Shown: positions 1 to 4,562, counted from the first letter of the stretch. The stretch is DNA of 5,698 bases from an uncultured Chitinophagaceae bacterium (GCA_934502905.1 CAKSVK010000203.1:1-5698); one strand, 5' to 3'. Notes: a model not told the origin generated them from the sequence alone. Numbers and translations: made by a program.

Positions 1-190
1 GCATTATTACGAGCGCGCAGCGGCACTGTCGAGCTATAAGTCCCGAAGGGTGGCAAGCCCGGCAAGGCTTGCCATTATGCGCTCGACTTTGCTGCAACGC
101 GCTAACTTCGCTGCCTTTTTACCGGTTGATTTTGGAAGAATTATTAAATCAATTATGAAAGGGTTTCAATAATCATTTTGTCCAGGCCCA
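1..190. other. Palindrome-rich stretch with the 3' end of an unrecognised open frame
   Basis: One + strand frame is open from base 2 to a TAA at 170-172, giving about 56 residues rich in Arg, Ala and Ser. I recognise no protein family in it. The stretch is better described by its symmetry: CGAGCGC at 10-16 pairs with GCGCTCG at 79-85 and encloses a perfect inner hairpin (51-74). GTCGAG at 28-33 can compete for CTCGAC at 82-87, and AGCGCG at 12-17 for CGCGCT at 98-103. Such nested symmetry suggests an intergenic repeat or structured RNA rather than a coding tail, but the window cuts it off on the left. The rest (about 120-190) is AT-rich and shows nothing recognisable. Confidence 0.35.
51..74. 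repeat. Perfect 9-bp inverted repeat
   Basis: TGGCAAGCC (51-59) and GGCTTGCCA (66-74) are exact reverse complements around a 6-nt loop (60-65). No T-run follows on either strand, so this is not a standard intrinsic terminator. It forms the core of the larger symmetric block at 10-103. Confidence 0.7.
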
Positions 191-316
191 ATGTGGGGCT
201 GGCGGCGGGAGATAATCACGGAACGGGGAAAACCGGGGCAAAACAACTGCATGTCAGCAGGTACATTTTATCCTAACTTTATAGGGTTATCTATTTACTC
301 ATTCAAACAATTCACA

Positions 317-742
317 ATGGCAACATCCAAGAAATCCGCACCCAAAAAAGCAGTCCCCAAAAAAGCTGCTAAGAAAGCAGCTCCAAAAAAGGCGGCTAAA
401 AAAGCCGAGGCAGTAAAACCTGTAAAGAAGGCTGCTCCTAAAGCGGCGCCGAAGAAGGCGGCGGCAAAAAAAGCAGCTCCCAAAAAGAAAAGAAAGATCA
501 ACCCGGCATTATTAAAGCCACTAACGCCGAGCGCAGCGCTTGCTGGTGTCATTGGGAATAAACCGGCTTCCCGTCCGGATATTATCAAGAAGATCTGGGA
601 TTATATTAAAAAGCAGGGGCTGCAGGATAGTAAGAACAAGCGAATGATCAATGCAGATGACAAACTTAAAGCCCTGTTTGGCGGCAAGGCGCAGGTATCC
701 ATGTTTGACCTGGCTAAGATAGTGAGCGCCAATGTTCAGTAG
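317..742 (+). CDS. SWIB/MDM2-domain protein with histone H1-like Lys/Ala tail
   Basis: This 141-residue protein has two parts. Residues 1-60 are almost entirely Lys, Ala and Pro in repeated KKAAPKKAA-type units, like the C-terminal tails of eukaryotic H1 and bacterial H1-like proteins, and should bind DNA without sequence specificity. Residues about 62-138 form a SWIB domain, recognisable from LLKPLTPSAALAGVIG, the R86-PDIIKKIWDYIKKQGLQD segment, NADDKLKALFGG and the final MFDLAKIVSANV helix. SWIB domains occur in chromatin-remodelling subunits and in small proteins of plants, chlamydiae and Bacteroidota. The bacterial role is not well defined, and nucleoid binding or DNA topology control is an inference. 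The ATG at 317 is preferred over the in-frame ATG at 191, because the 42 added residues look non-coding and the tail begins exactly at 317. No Shine-Dalgarno is visible. A weak TAnnTTTG-like element (TAACTTTA, 274-281) lies upstream without a clear -33 partner. A hairpin terminator follows, so the gene is probably monocistronic. Confidence 0.9.
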   Translation: MATSKKSAPKKAVPKKAAKKAAPKKAAKKAEAVKPVKKAAPKAAPKKAAAKKAAPKKKRKINPALLKPLTPSAALAGVIGNKPASRPDIIKKIWDYIKKQGLQDSKNKRMINADDKLKALFGGKAQVSMFDLAKIVSANVQ

Positions 743-784
743 GTGCTTGCTCTGTGCGCATTAACACAACCTGTCATCTTAAAT

Positions 785-820
785 ACAGCGGGAAAATCTG
801 TTTGATTTTTCCTGCTGTTT
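785..820 (+). terminator. Intrinsic-type terminator after the SWIB gene
   Basis: The left arm 785-798 (ACAGCGGGAAAATC) pairs with the right arm 804-818 (GATTTTTCCTGCTGT) around the loop TGTTT. There is one G-T wobble and one bulged T. It begins 42 nt after the SWIB stop codon. Only a short T-run (TTT) follows, but the A4/T5 tracts inside the stem help, and the arrangement could act in both directions. Confidence 0.65.
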
Positions 821-848
821 GTGTCAATTGAATATTTCATTAAGTTTG
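818..848 (+). promoter_or_regulatory. Bacteroidota-type sigma-A promoter (TTTG-N19-TAnnTTTG)
   Basis: TTTG (818-821), a 19-nt spacer and TAAGTTTG (841-848) match the -33/-7 consensus described for the primary sigma factor of Bacteroides and relatives (TTTG and TAnnTTTG). All fixed positions agree and the spacing is typical. Transcription would begin near 854-858, giving a leader of about 215 nt before the gene at 1071. The -33 box starts on the last base of the preceding terminator hairpin, so the two units are packed back to back. The call rests on motif match only. Confidence 0.6.
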
Positions 849-906
849 ATCTGTAATCAACAATAAAAAAGCTGGTACTACAGACTAAAACCGGCAGGCA
901 ATAAAA

Positions 907-984
907 ATGAAAACGATAACTTATGAGAAAGCAAAGCTGCCATTGATAAATACAGCACAAATAGCAAATTTGCAATCCCTTTAA
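907..984 (+). CDS. Possible 25-residue small or leader ORF
   Basis: An ATG at 907 opens 25 codons ending in TAA (982-984). The predicted peptide begins MKTITYEKAKLPLINTAQI and is mildly basic, with no signal peptide or membrane segment. It lies about 50 nt downstream of the predicted start point of the promoter at 818-848 and 86 nt before the next gene, so it would be the first ORF on that transcript. I recognise no family. An ORF this short can arise by chance, and there is no Shine-Dalgarno sequence. It is the only candidate content seen between 849 and 1070. Confidence 0.2.
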   Translation: MKTITYEKAKLPLINTAQIANLQSL

Positions 985-1070
985 TAAACAAAACACGGAG
1001 ACTGCGCTTTTGATGACTCATGCGGAGCGGTCACCGGTAAAACCTATAATACGCGTTAAAAAAGAAAATA

Positions 1071-1589
1071 ATGATAAAATACCAGGTAAACGCCCCGTTC
1101 CCATTTGCGCATCCCATGCCGGGTGCAGACGTTACGTTGTCGGATATCACATCTGTTTTTTTTGATGTAAAGTGCTATATGTCCGATCCGGCCGCCGATG
1201 AAATAAGAGATTGGCGGAAGGGTAAAATGACGGTCGCGATCTATGAATATGACAAATGCCCCTTTTTCATTTTGAAGTTTGCAGACTGGAGCCTGGATGC
1301 GAGCATTAATGTTTTACTGATCAAGTCGGACGAGCAGCGGGAGGCTTGGTTAAACACAGAGGGCAATATTATTAATCTTTTCCTGATAGATTCACAGACG
1401 AATGTCTTAAAAGCGATGCGCACTATATCCGTTAACTTTTCGGAACAGTTCCGGGACCTGTTAGAGCAACAGGTAGAAAAGTTCGATAGCGCTGCCGAGG
1501 TTGTAAAAAGAATAGCAGAAATTCAGCACTCGCTTTCTACAGACCAGATGTTTTCGAGGGCAAAATTTAAAATGGATTTTAAAGATTAA
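1071..1589 (+). CDS. Hypothetical protein, 172 aa, cytoplasmic
   Basis: I do not recognise this family. The protein has no signal peptide, membrane segment or Cys/His cluster. Residues about 20-115 alternate short hydrophobic and polar stretches (for example VAIYEY, FFILKFADW, INVLLI, INLFLI), which suggests a mainly beta or alpha/beta fold. Residues about 123-157 read as an amphipathic, possibly coiled helix (FSEQFRDLLEQQVEKF, then AAEVVKRIAEIQHSL), and the C-terminus is basic then acidic. Aromatic residues are conspicuous at W48, Y58, Y60, F65, F66, F70 and W73. The ATG at 1071 has an A-rich leader typical of Bacteroidota and no stronger alternative in frame. The gene appears to stand alone: promoter at 818-848, palindromic spacer and a terminator downstream. 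Codon use resembles the neighbours. It lies next to the hip operon but is separated from it by over 400 nt and a terminator, so a functional link is not implied. Confidence 0.8.
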   Translation: MIKYQVNAPFPFAHPMPGADVTLSDITSVFFDVKCYMSDPAADEIRDWRKGKMTVAIYEYDKCPFFILKFADWSLDASINVLLIKSDEQREAWLNTEGNIINLFLIDSQTNVLKAMRTISVNFSEQFRDLLEQQVEKFDSAAEVVKRIAEIQHSLSTDQMFSRAKFKMDFKD

Positions 1590-1830
1590 AAACCAGGAAG
1601 ACCCGTGGATCGCAGCCGGATTGAAGGCTTATAGCAGAAGCCTGGCTTCGAAGCAGCCCGCATGGTAAAAAATAGTAGTACAGCCGTTGAAGAGTGCGAC
1701 GCAACGAAGACCCATAGCAGTACTGCGGTTGGTGACATAAAAAAAAGACAGACAGTGTGGACAGCTTCCGGTACTGTTTTGTTATACCGGTAAAAAATTG
1801 TATATTAGTATTGGTGTTTTTCATAGGTTA
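1590..1830. other. Palindrome-rich intergenic spacer, no gene seen
   Basis: No convincing coding region is present on either strand; the antisense open frame at 1579-1824 has no recognisable protein character. The stretch contains several short perfect symmetries: AGGCTT/AAGCCT (1626-1630 region with 1638-1643), GCTTCGAAGC (1645-1654), GCAGTACTGC (1717-1726) and CCGGTA/TACCGG (1768-1773 with 1785-1790). Two segments about 44 nt apart are similar in direct orientation (GTAGTACAGCCGTTG near 1673 and GCAGTACTGCGGTTG at 1717). The density of symmetry suggests a dispersed intergenic repeat or a structured RNA. Neither can be shown from one copy. Confidence 0.4.
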
Positions 1831-1835
1831 GCAAA

Positions 1836-1861
1836 AAAGCCTGGATATTTATCCGGGCTTT
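1836..1861. terminator. Hairpin terminator, probably bidirectional
   Basis: AAGCCTGGAT (1837-1846) pairs with ATCCGGGCTT (1851-1860) around the 4-nt loop ATTT, with a single wobble pair. An A-run (1833-1838) precedes the stem and TTTCT follows it, so it can act as an intrinsic terminator in either direction. It isolates the unit ending at 1589 from the hip operon. Confidence 0.7.
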
Positions 1862-1911
1862 CTAATTAGGTTTTCCCGCTTGATTGTCCATTTTTCCGAC
1901 TTAGCACTTAC

Positions 1912-1929
1912 TATACCTGAAAAGGTATA
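1912..1929. promoter_or_regulatory. HipB operator 1 (predicted)
   Basis: TATACCTGAAAAGGTATA is a perfect palindrome of half-site TATACCT around GAAA. It is the first of three related 18-bp sites whose starts are exactly 40 bp apart upstream of hipB. The geometry, 5-bp half-sites split by 8 bp (TATAC-N8-GTATA), equals that of the E. coli HipB operator (TATCC-N8-GGATA), with a changed half-site. Binding by the adjacent HipB is inferred. Confidence 0.75.
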
Positions 1930-1951
1930 AAATGTTAAAATATCCTTTCTT

Positions 1952-1969
1952 TATACCTTATGGGGTATA
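1952..1969. promoter_or_regulatory. HipB operator 2 (predicted)
   Basis: TATACCTTATGGGGTATA carries both TATACC and GGTATA arms with the same 6-bp spacer length as operator 1. Its start lies 40 bp from the sites on each side. A TATTTTTC sequence at 1977-1984, one mismatch from TAnnTTTG, lies between this site and operator 3 and is a weak candidate for the promoter -7 element. No convincing -33 box accompanies it. Confidence 0.7.
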
Positions 1970-1991
1970 TTTTAAATATTTTTCTTAATTT

Positions 1992-2009
1992 TATACCCTA
2001 AAGGTTATA
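1992..2009. promoter_or_regulatory. HipB operator 3 (predicted), abutting the hipB start codon
   Basis: TATACCCTAAAGGTTATA matches the TATACC-N6-GGTATA pattern with one substitution in the right arm (GTTATA). It ends two bases before the hipB ATG. The only Shine-Dalgarno-like sequence for hipB, AAAGG at 2000-2004, lies inside it, so occupancy would cover the translation initiation region of the template. Confidence 0.65.
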
Positions 2010-2011
2010 AT

Positions 2012-2461
2012 ATGAACCAGGAGAACGACATCCGTTATTTTGTAAAATACAACCGCGATAAAGCCGGTATAACCCAGGAAGAGCTTGCCGCCAAGGCAGG
2101 GGTTGGGCTACGTTTTATCCGGGATCTCGAACAGGGAAAAATATCACTACGTTTGGATAAGGTAAACCAGGTGCTTGCACTTTTTGGCGCTAAAATGGTT
2201 CCGGGAAACAGCCGGCTGGCGGACGCGTATGAAATAAATAAAAACCACGTCAATAAAGGCGTACATATATTGCTGAAAAACCGGAAGGAGCTATATGGTG
2301 TCATCCTGGGGCCGGAATACAAGGATCGTGAAATTGTTGCCTGGCGTTTTGTTTCAAACAATCATTTAAGAAAGTACAAAAAAGACAAAGAGAATAACGA
2401 GAGCCTGGTTCAGCTTATTGACCATGCAGATATTGAGGATATAGAAAACACAGATAACTGA
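2012..2461 (+). CDS. hipB: HipB-type antitoxin / autorepressor, HTH_3 family, with C-terminal extension
   Basis: This 149-residue protein has an HTH_XRE/HTH_3 domain at about residues 7-63. The helix-turn-helix proper is seen in ITQEELAAKAGVGLRFIRDL followed by EQGK, the usual HipB/Y4mF-like signature. It should bind the three palindromes immediately upstream and repress the operon, alone or with HipS and HipT. E. coli HipB is about 88 residues; here another ~80 residues follow. Residues about 80-123 (HVNKGVHILLKNRKELYGVILG, then a WRFV strand) look like a small beta domain, then a Lys-rich segment (121-127) and an acidic tail (DADIEDIENTDN). I do not recognise that extension. The ATG at 2012 is set by the HTH starting within a few residues and by the operator ending at 2009. 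The next gene starts after a 5-nt gap, which indicates one operon. HipB as DNA-binding member is secure from domain and context; its role as direct toxin inhibitor is doubtful, because HipS takes that role in HipBST systems. Confidence 0.9.
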   Translation: MNQENDIRYFVKYNRDKAGITQEELAAKAGVGLRFIRDLEQGKISLRLDKVNQVLALFGAKMVPGNSRLADAYEINKNHVNKGVHILLKNRKELYGVILGPEYKDREIVAWRFVSNNHLRKYKKDKENNESLVQLIDHADIEDIENTDN

Positions 2462-2466
2462 CGATT

Positions 2467-2799
2467 ATGACACGTGCAGGTAAGGTTTACTTTAAAGATA
2501 CAGCCGCCGGGGAAGTGTGGCAGGACGATAGTGGCTATGGCTTCCGGTATTACCCGGCGTATTTGCAGGACCGGGCAGCCAGGCCGGTAAGTGTGGCGCT
2601 TCCGCTAAGGGAGGAACCTTATTTAAGCGATACGATGATCCCGTTTTTTGATGGGCTGATCCCGGAGGGGTGGTTGTTGGACATTACTGTAAAAAACTGG
2701 AAGCTGAACCCTAACGACCGAATGGGATTGCTGCTGACCGTATGCAGGGACTGTATTGGCGCTGTAAGCGTTGAAGAAATTAAAACAAAGGAATTATGA
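2467..2799 (+). CDS. hipS: HipS-like antitoxin (stand-alone HipA N-subdomain 1, Couple_hipA)
   Basis: This 110-residue protein corresponds to the N-terminal subdomain of HipA (Couple_hipA), which full-length HipA carries on one chain. Visible signatures are a beta-rich start (GKVYFKDTAAGEVWQD), the RPVSVALPL strand (39-47), FFDGLIPEGWLL (60-71) and the ending GLLLTVCRDCIGAVSV (87-102), equivalent to the xGRDxxGAV motif of HipA. In E. coli O127:H6 the separate HipS is the true antitoxin and inhibits HipT by inserting a conserved Trp into the kinase active site. W69 in the PEGWLL motif is the natural candidate here; that equivalence is inferred. The gene starts 5 nt after hipB, and its stop TGA overlaps the hipT start (ATGA, 2796-2799), which favours translational coupling and matched amounts of inhibitor and kinase. 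The length fits a complete gene and not a broken hipA, since hipT has its own start and an SD-like AAAGGA at 2787-2792. Confidence 0.88.
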   Translation: MTRAGKVYFKDTAAGEVWQDDSGYGFRYYPAYLQDRAARPVSVALPLREEPYLSDTMIPFFDGLIPEGWLLDITVKNWKLNPNDRMGLLLTVCRDCIGAVSVEEIKTKEL

Positions 2800-3749
2800 C
2801 CAAGCGTTGCCTGTACTGTTACCGCCCGTTGGAGGACGAGACGGCAGAATATCATACCGCCTGCAGCCGTAAGTTTTTTGGCTCGCCGGTACCGCCTGCC
2901 CTGGATATGAGCAATGCTCAAATGCAGGAACTGGCAAAGGGTATTGTGCTTCGCAGTGTGGCGGTAACGGGGGTACAGCCAAAACTTTCATTAACTATAG
3001 AAAATAGCGCAGGCGACCCCAAGAAGTCAAGGTTTACTATTGTGGGTCTTTGGGGCAATTTTATTTTAAAGCCGCCATCGCCTGAATTTACTGCACTGCC
3101 GGAGAATGAAGATCTTACGATGCACCTGTCATCTTTTTTTGATCTGCCCACGGCAGCCCATAGCCTGATCCGTTTACAGTCAGGTGAGCTGGCTTATATT
3201 ACCAAACGGTTTGACCGCATTAAAGATGGAAAGCTGGCGTTGGAAGATATGTGCCAGGTTACAGAAACGCTGACCGAAAACAAATACCGTAGTTCAATGG
3301 AGAAGGTGGGCAAAGCCATTGCCCAATACTCCTTGCAGCCGGGGCTGGATGCTTTGCGTTTTTTTGAGCTGACTTTGTTTTGTTTTCTTACCGGTAATGC
3401 GGATATGCATTTAAAGAACTTTTCCCTGCTGACCACGGCTGAAGGTGAAACCATGCTGTCACCTGCCTATGATCTGCTGTGTACCGCACTGGCGATGCCA
3501 GACGATAAGGACGAGCTTGCTTTAACGCTCAACGCACGCAAACGAAAATTAAAGTCCACCGATTTTCCAGCTTTTGCGCGGAACCTGAAAATCCCCGATA
3601 AAGCTGTTGAACATACGATCGCCCGTTTCAAAAAGCGGTTGGCAGGGGTAAACGAACTGATTGATATATCTTTCTTACCAAGTGAAATGAAGTCTGACTA
3701 TAAAGAGATTATTCAGCAAAGAGCCCGGCAATCAGGACTTTTTGTGTAG
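2796..3749 (+). CDS. hipT: HipT-like Ser/Thr kinase toxin (HipA core, split form)
   Basis: This 317-residue HipA-family kinase lacks the N-terminal subdomain, which HipS supplies. Order of parts: a Cys/His motif at 5-23 (C5-x2-C8, H20-x2-C23, zinc-ribbon-like); the Gly-rich loop VAVTGVQPKLSLTI (55-68); GNFILKP with K92 as the likely ATP-contacting Lys; ENEDLTMHL (103-111); YITKRFDR (134-141); the catalytic loop GNADMHLKN (200-208) with D203 as probable catalytic base and N208 for metal; and SPAYDLL (222-228) with D226 as the metal-binding Asp. All core residues are present, so an active kinase is expected. Known relatives phosphorylate aminoacyl-tRNA synthetases (HipA: GltX; E. coli HipT: TrpS) and so arrest translation; the target here cannot be read from sequence. 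At the position of the two E. coli HipT autophosphorylated serines (S-I-S-G) this protein has A56-V57-T58-G59. The start is fixed by the Cys motif and by overlap with hipS. No terminator is evident in the 152 nt that follow. Confidence 0.9.
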   Translation: MTKRCLYCYRPLEDETAEYHTACSRKFFGSPVPPALDMSNAQMQELAKGIVLRSVAVTGVQPKLSLTIENSAGDPKKSRFTIVGLWGNFILKPPSPEFTALPENEDLTMHLSSFFDLPTAAHSLIRLQSGELAYITKRFDRIKDGKLALEDMCQVTETLTENKYRSSMEKVGKAIAQYSLQPGLDALRFFELTLFCFLTGNADMHLKNFSLLTTAEGETMLSPAYDLLCTALAMPDDKDELALTLNARKRKLKSTDFPAFARNLKIPDKAVEHTIARFKKRLAGVNELIDISFLPSEMKSDYKEIIQQRARQSGLFV

Positions 3750-3766
3750 TGACAATCGTTTAGTAT

Positions 3767-3827
3767 ACCTATGTCAAAAAATTATTTTGCTACATTTGTT
3801 TTTCCGACACCTATGTAAAAAAATATT
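3767..3827. repeat. Imperfect direct repeat pair upstream of the ECF gene
   Basis: ACCTATGTCAAAAAATTATT (3767-3786) recurs as ACCTATGTAAAAAAATATT (3809-3827), 42 bp apart. The two copies flank the TAnnTTTG element at 3791-3798. The first copy also overlaps an isolated TATACC half-site (3764-3769) resembling the HipB operator half-site, but no GGTATA partner follows at the required distance. Confidence 0.55.
3791..3798 (+). promoter_or_regulatory. Candidate -7 element for the ECF sigma / fecR unit
   Basis: TACATTTG matches all fixed positions of the Bacteroidota -7 consensus TAnnTTTG. No TTTG or TTG stands at the expected distance upstream (about 3764-3773), so the promoter may be weak or activator-assisted. 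Transcription from here would give a leader of roughly 95 nt before the GTG at 3902. The remainder of 3750-3901 shows no gene. Confidence 0.4.
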
Positions 3828-3901
3828 CCACAACCTGGTTACCGGTTAAATTCCTATCCTATTACACTATTAATAAACTACTGCGAAGCGAAGACATCTG
3901 C

Positions 3902-4483
3902 GTGCATAACGGTTTAACAGACATAGAATTAATTGCGCTGCTAAAGCAGGACAGTGAGGGTGCTTTTACCGCTATTTATAACCGGTACTGGGAGAAATTA
4001 TTTGCTATCGGCTTCAACCATTGCAAGCAAAAGGAGATAGCTGAAGAAATTGTGCAGGACATATTTATGAGCCTTTGGGACCGCCGGCACACATTGGTTA
4101 TCGACCATCTATCGTCTTACCTGGCTACGGCTGCCAAATTTTCTGTGTTTAAATACCTGCTGCGTGAGAAAAAGCGAAGCCAGCTAATGGCAGAAAATGC
4201 CCTACCGGGAACAAGCGAGCCTGTGGAAGAGCTTATCAATGCGCGGTTTATGCAGGATTATATTAATGGTATTGTGGAAACGCTGCCACCGCAATGCCGG
4301 CTGGTATTCCGTTACAGCCGGGAAGGGGGTATGACGATCCCTGAAATTGCGGAGAGAATGGCAGTTTCCTCTAAAACGGTAGAGTCACATCTTACAAGGG
4401 CGCTGAAGGTTTTACGGGGTTACCTGAAGGCGATACGCCTCTGGCAGATTTTGCCGCTTACCCTTACACTATTTACCTTCTAA
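3902..4483 (+). CDS. ECF sigma-70 factor, FecI/RpoE-like (Bacteroidota type)
   Basis: This 193-residue extracytoplasmic-function sigma factor would direct RNA polymerase to a small regulon once released from its membrane anti-sigma factor. Region 2 lies at about 20-92: AFTAIYNRYWEKLF, then AEEIVQDIFMSLWDRR (the conserved region 2.2 core-binding segment), and the basic LLREKKRSQ end. A short linker leads to region 4 at about 118-176, where TLPPQCRLVFRYSREGGMT precedes the helix-turn-helix IPEIAERMAVSSKTVESHLTRAL. The last ~15 residues (WQILPLTLTLFTF) are hydrophobic, as is common in Bacteroidota members. A GTG start at 3902 is chosen because no ATG occurs in frame upstream and the family N-terminus (LTDIELIALLKQ) follows directly. 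There is no clear Shine-Dalgarno. Next to it is fecR, 98 nt downstream on the same strand; the pair usually controls a TonB-dependent SusC/SusD-type import locus, which would lie outside the window. Confidence 0.92.
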   Translation: MHNGLTDIELIALLKQDSEGAFTAIYNRYWEKLFAIGFNHCKQKEIAEEIVQDIFMSLWDRRHTLVIDHLSSYLATAAKFSVFKYLLREKKRSQLMAENALPGTSEPVEELINARFMQDYINGIVETLPPQCRLVFRYSREGGMTIPEIAERMAVSSKTVESHLTRALKVLRGYLKAIRLWQILPLTLTLFTF

Positions 4484-4517
4484 AAGCCGCCTTCTAAATT
4501 TTTTTTTATTTAATTCA

Positions 4518-4549
4518 GGGTAAAACTCTTTTCGTGGTACTTATTACCC
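4518..4549 (+). promoter_or_regulatory. Hairpin in the sigma-fecR spacer
   Basis: GGGTAA (4518-4523) and TTACCC (4544-4549) are reverse complements with a 20-nt loop. The right arm directly abuts the GGAGGG sequence at 4550-4555, so folding could affect ribosome access there. The A/T-rich stretch before it (4495-4512, including a nine-T run) has no GC-rich stem in front and is not a terminator by itself. Confidence 0.35.
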
Positions 4550-4562
4550 GGAGGGCATTACC

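Noticed and set aside
191..316. N-terminal extension of the SWIB protein from the ATG at 191
   Set aside because: The 42 extra residues have no family character, and the Lys/Ala tail begins directly at the ATG at 317.
295..588. Antisense open frame rich in Ala/Phe, membrane-like
   Set aside because: It is the complement of the Lys/Ala repeat codons of the SWIB gene; AAG/GCN repeats read backwards give Phe/Ala runs.
736..996. Antisense 86-residue open frame in the spacer after the SWIB gene
   Set aside because: It overlaps the terminator and promoter, has no recognisable protein character, and the start and context are poor.
1045..1050. TATAAT as -10 box for the gene at 1071
   Set aside because: No matching -35 lies at the right distance, and the Bacteroidota-type promoter at 818-848 fits much better.
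1579..1824. Antisense 81-residue open frame
   Set aside because: It coincides with the palindrome-rich spacer, and its Arg/Leu/Ser/Tyr-rich product looks like translated non-coding DNA.
1912..2009. CRISPR-like array
   Set aside because: The three 18-bp units are palindromic operator sites with 22-bp AT-rich gaps, directly before an HTH gene, and no cas genes are present.
2467..3749. hipS and hipT as a full-length hipA broken by a frameshift
   Set aside because: hipS ends cleanly after the GAV motif, hipT has its own start, SD-like sequence and Cys/His N-terminus, and the split form is an established family.
4498..4512. T-run after the ECF sigma gene as a terminator
   Set aside because: No GC-rich stem precedes the run, and fecR downstream is normally co-transcribed with its sigma factor.
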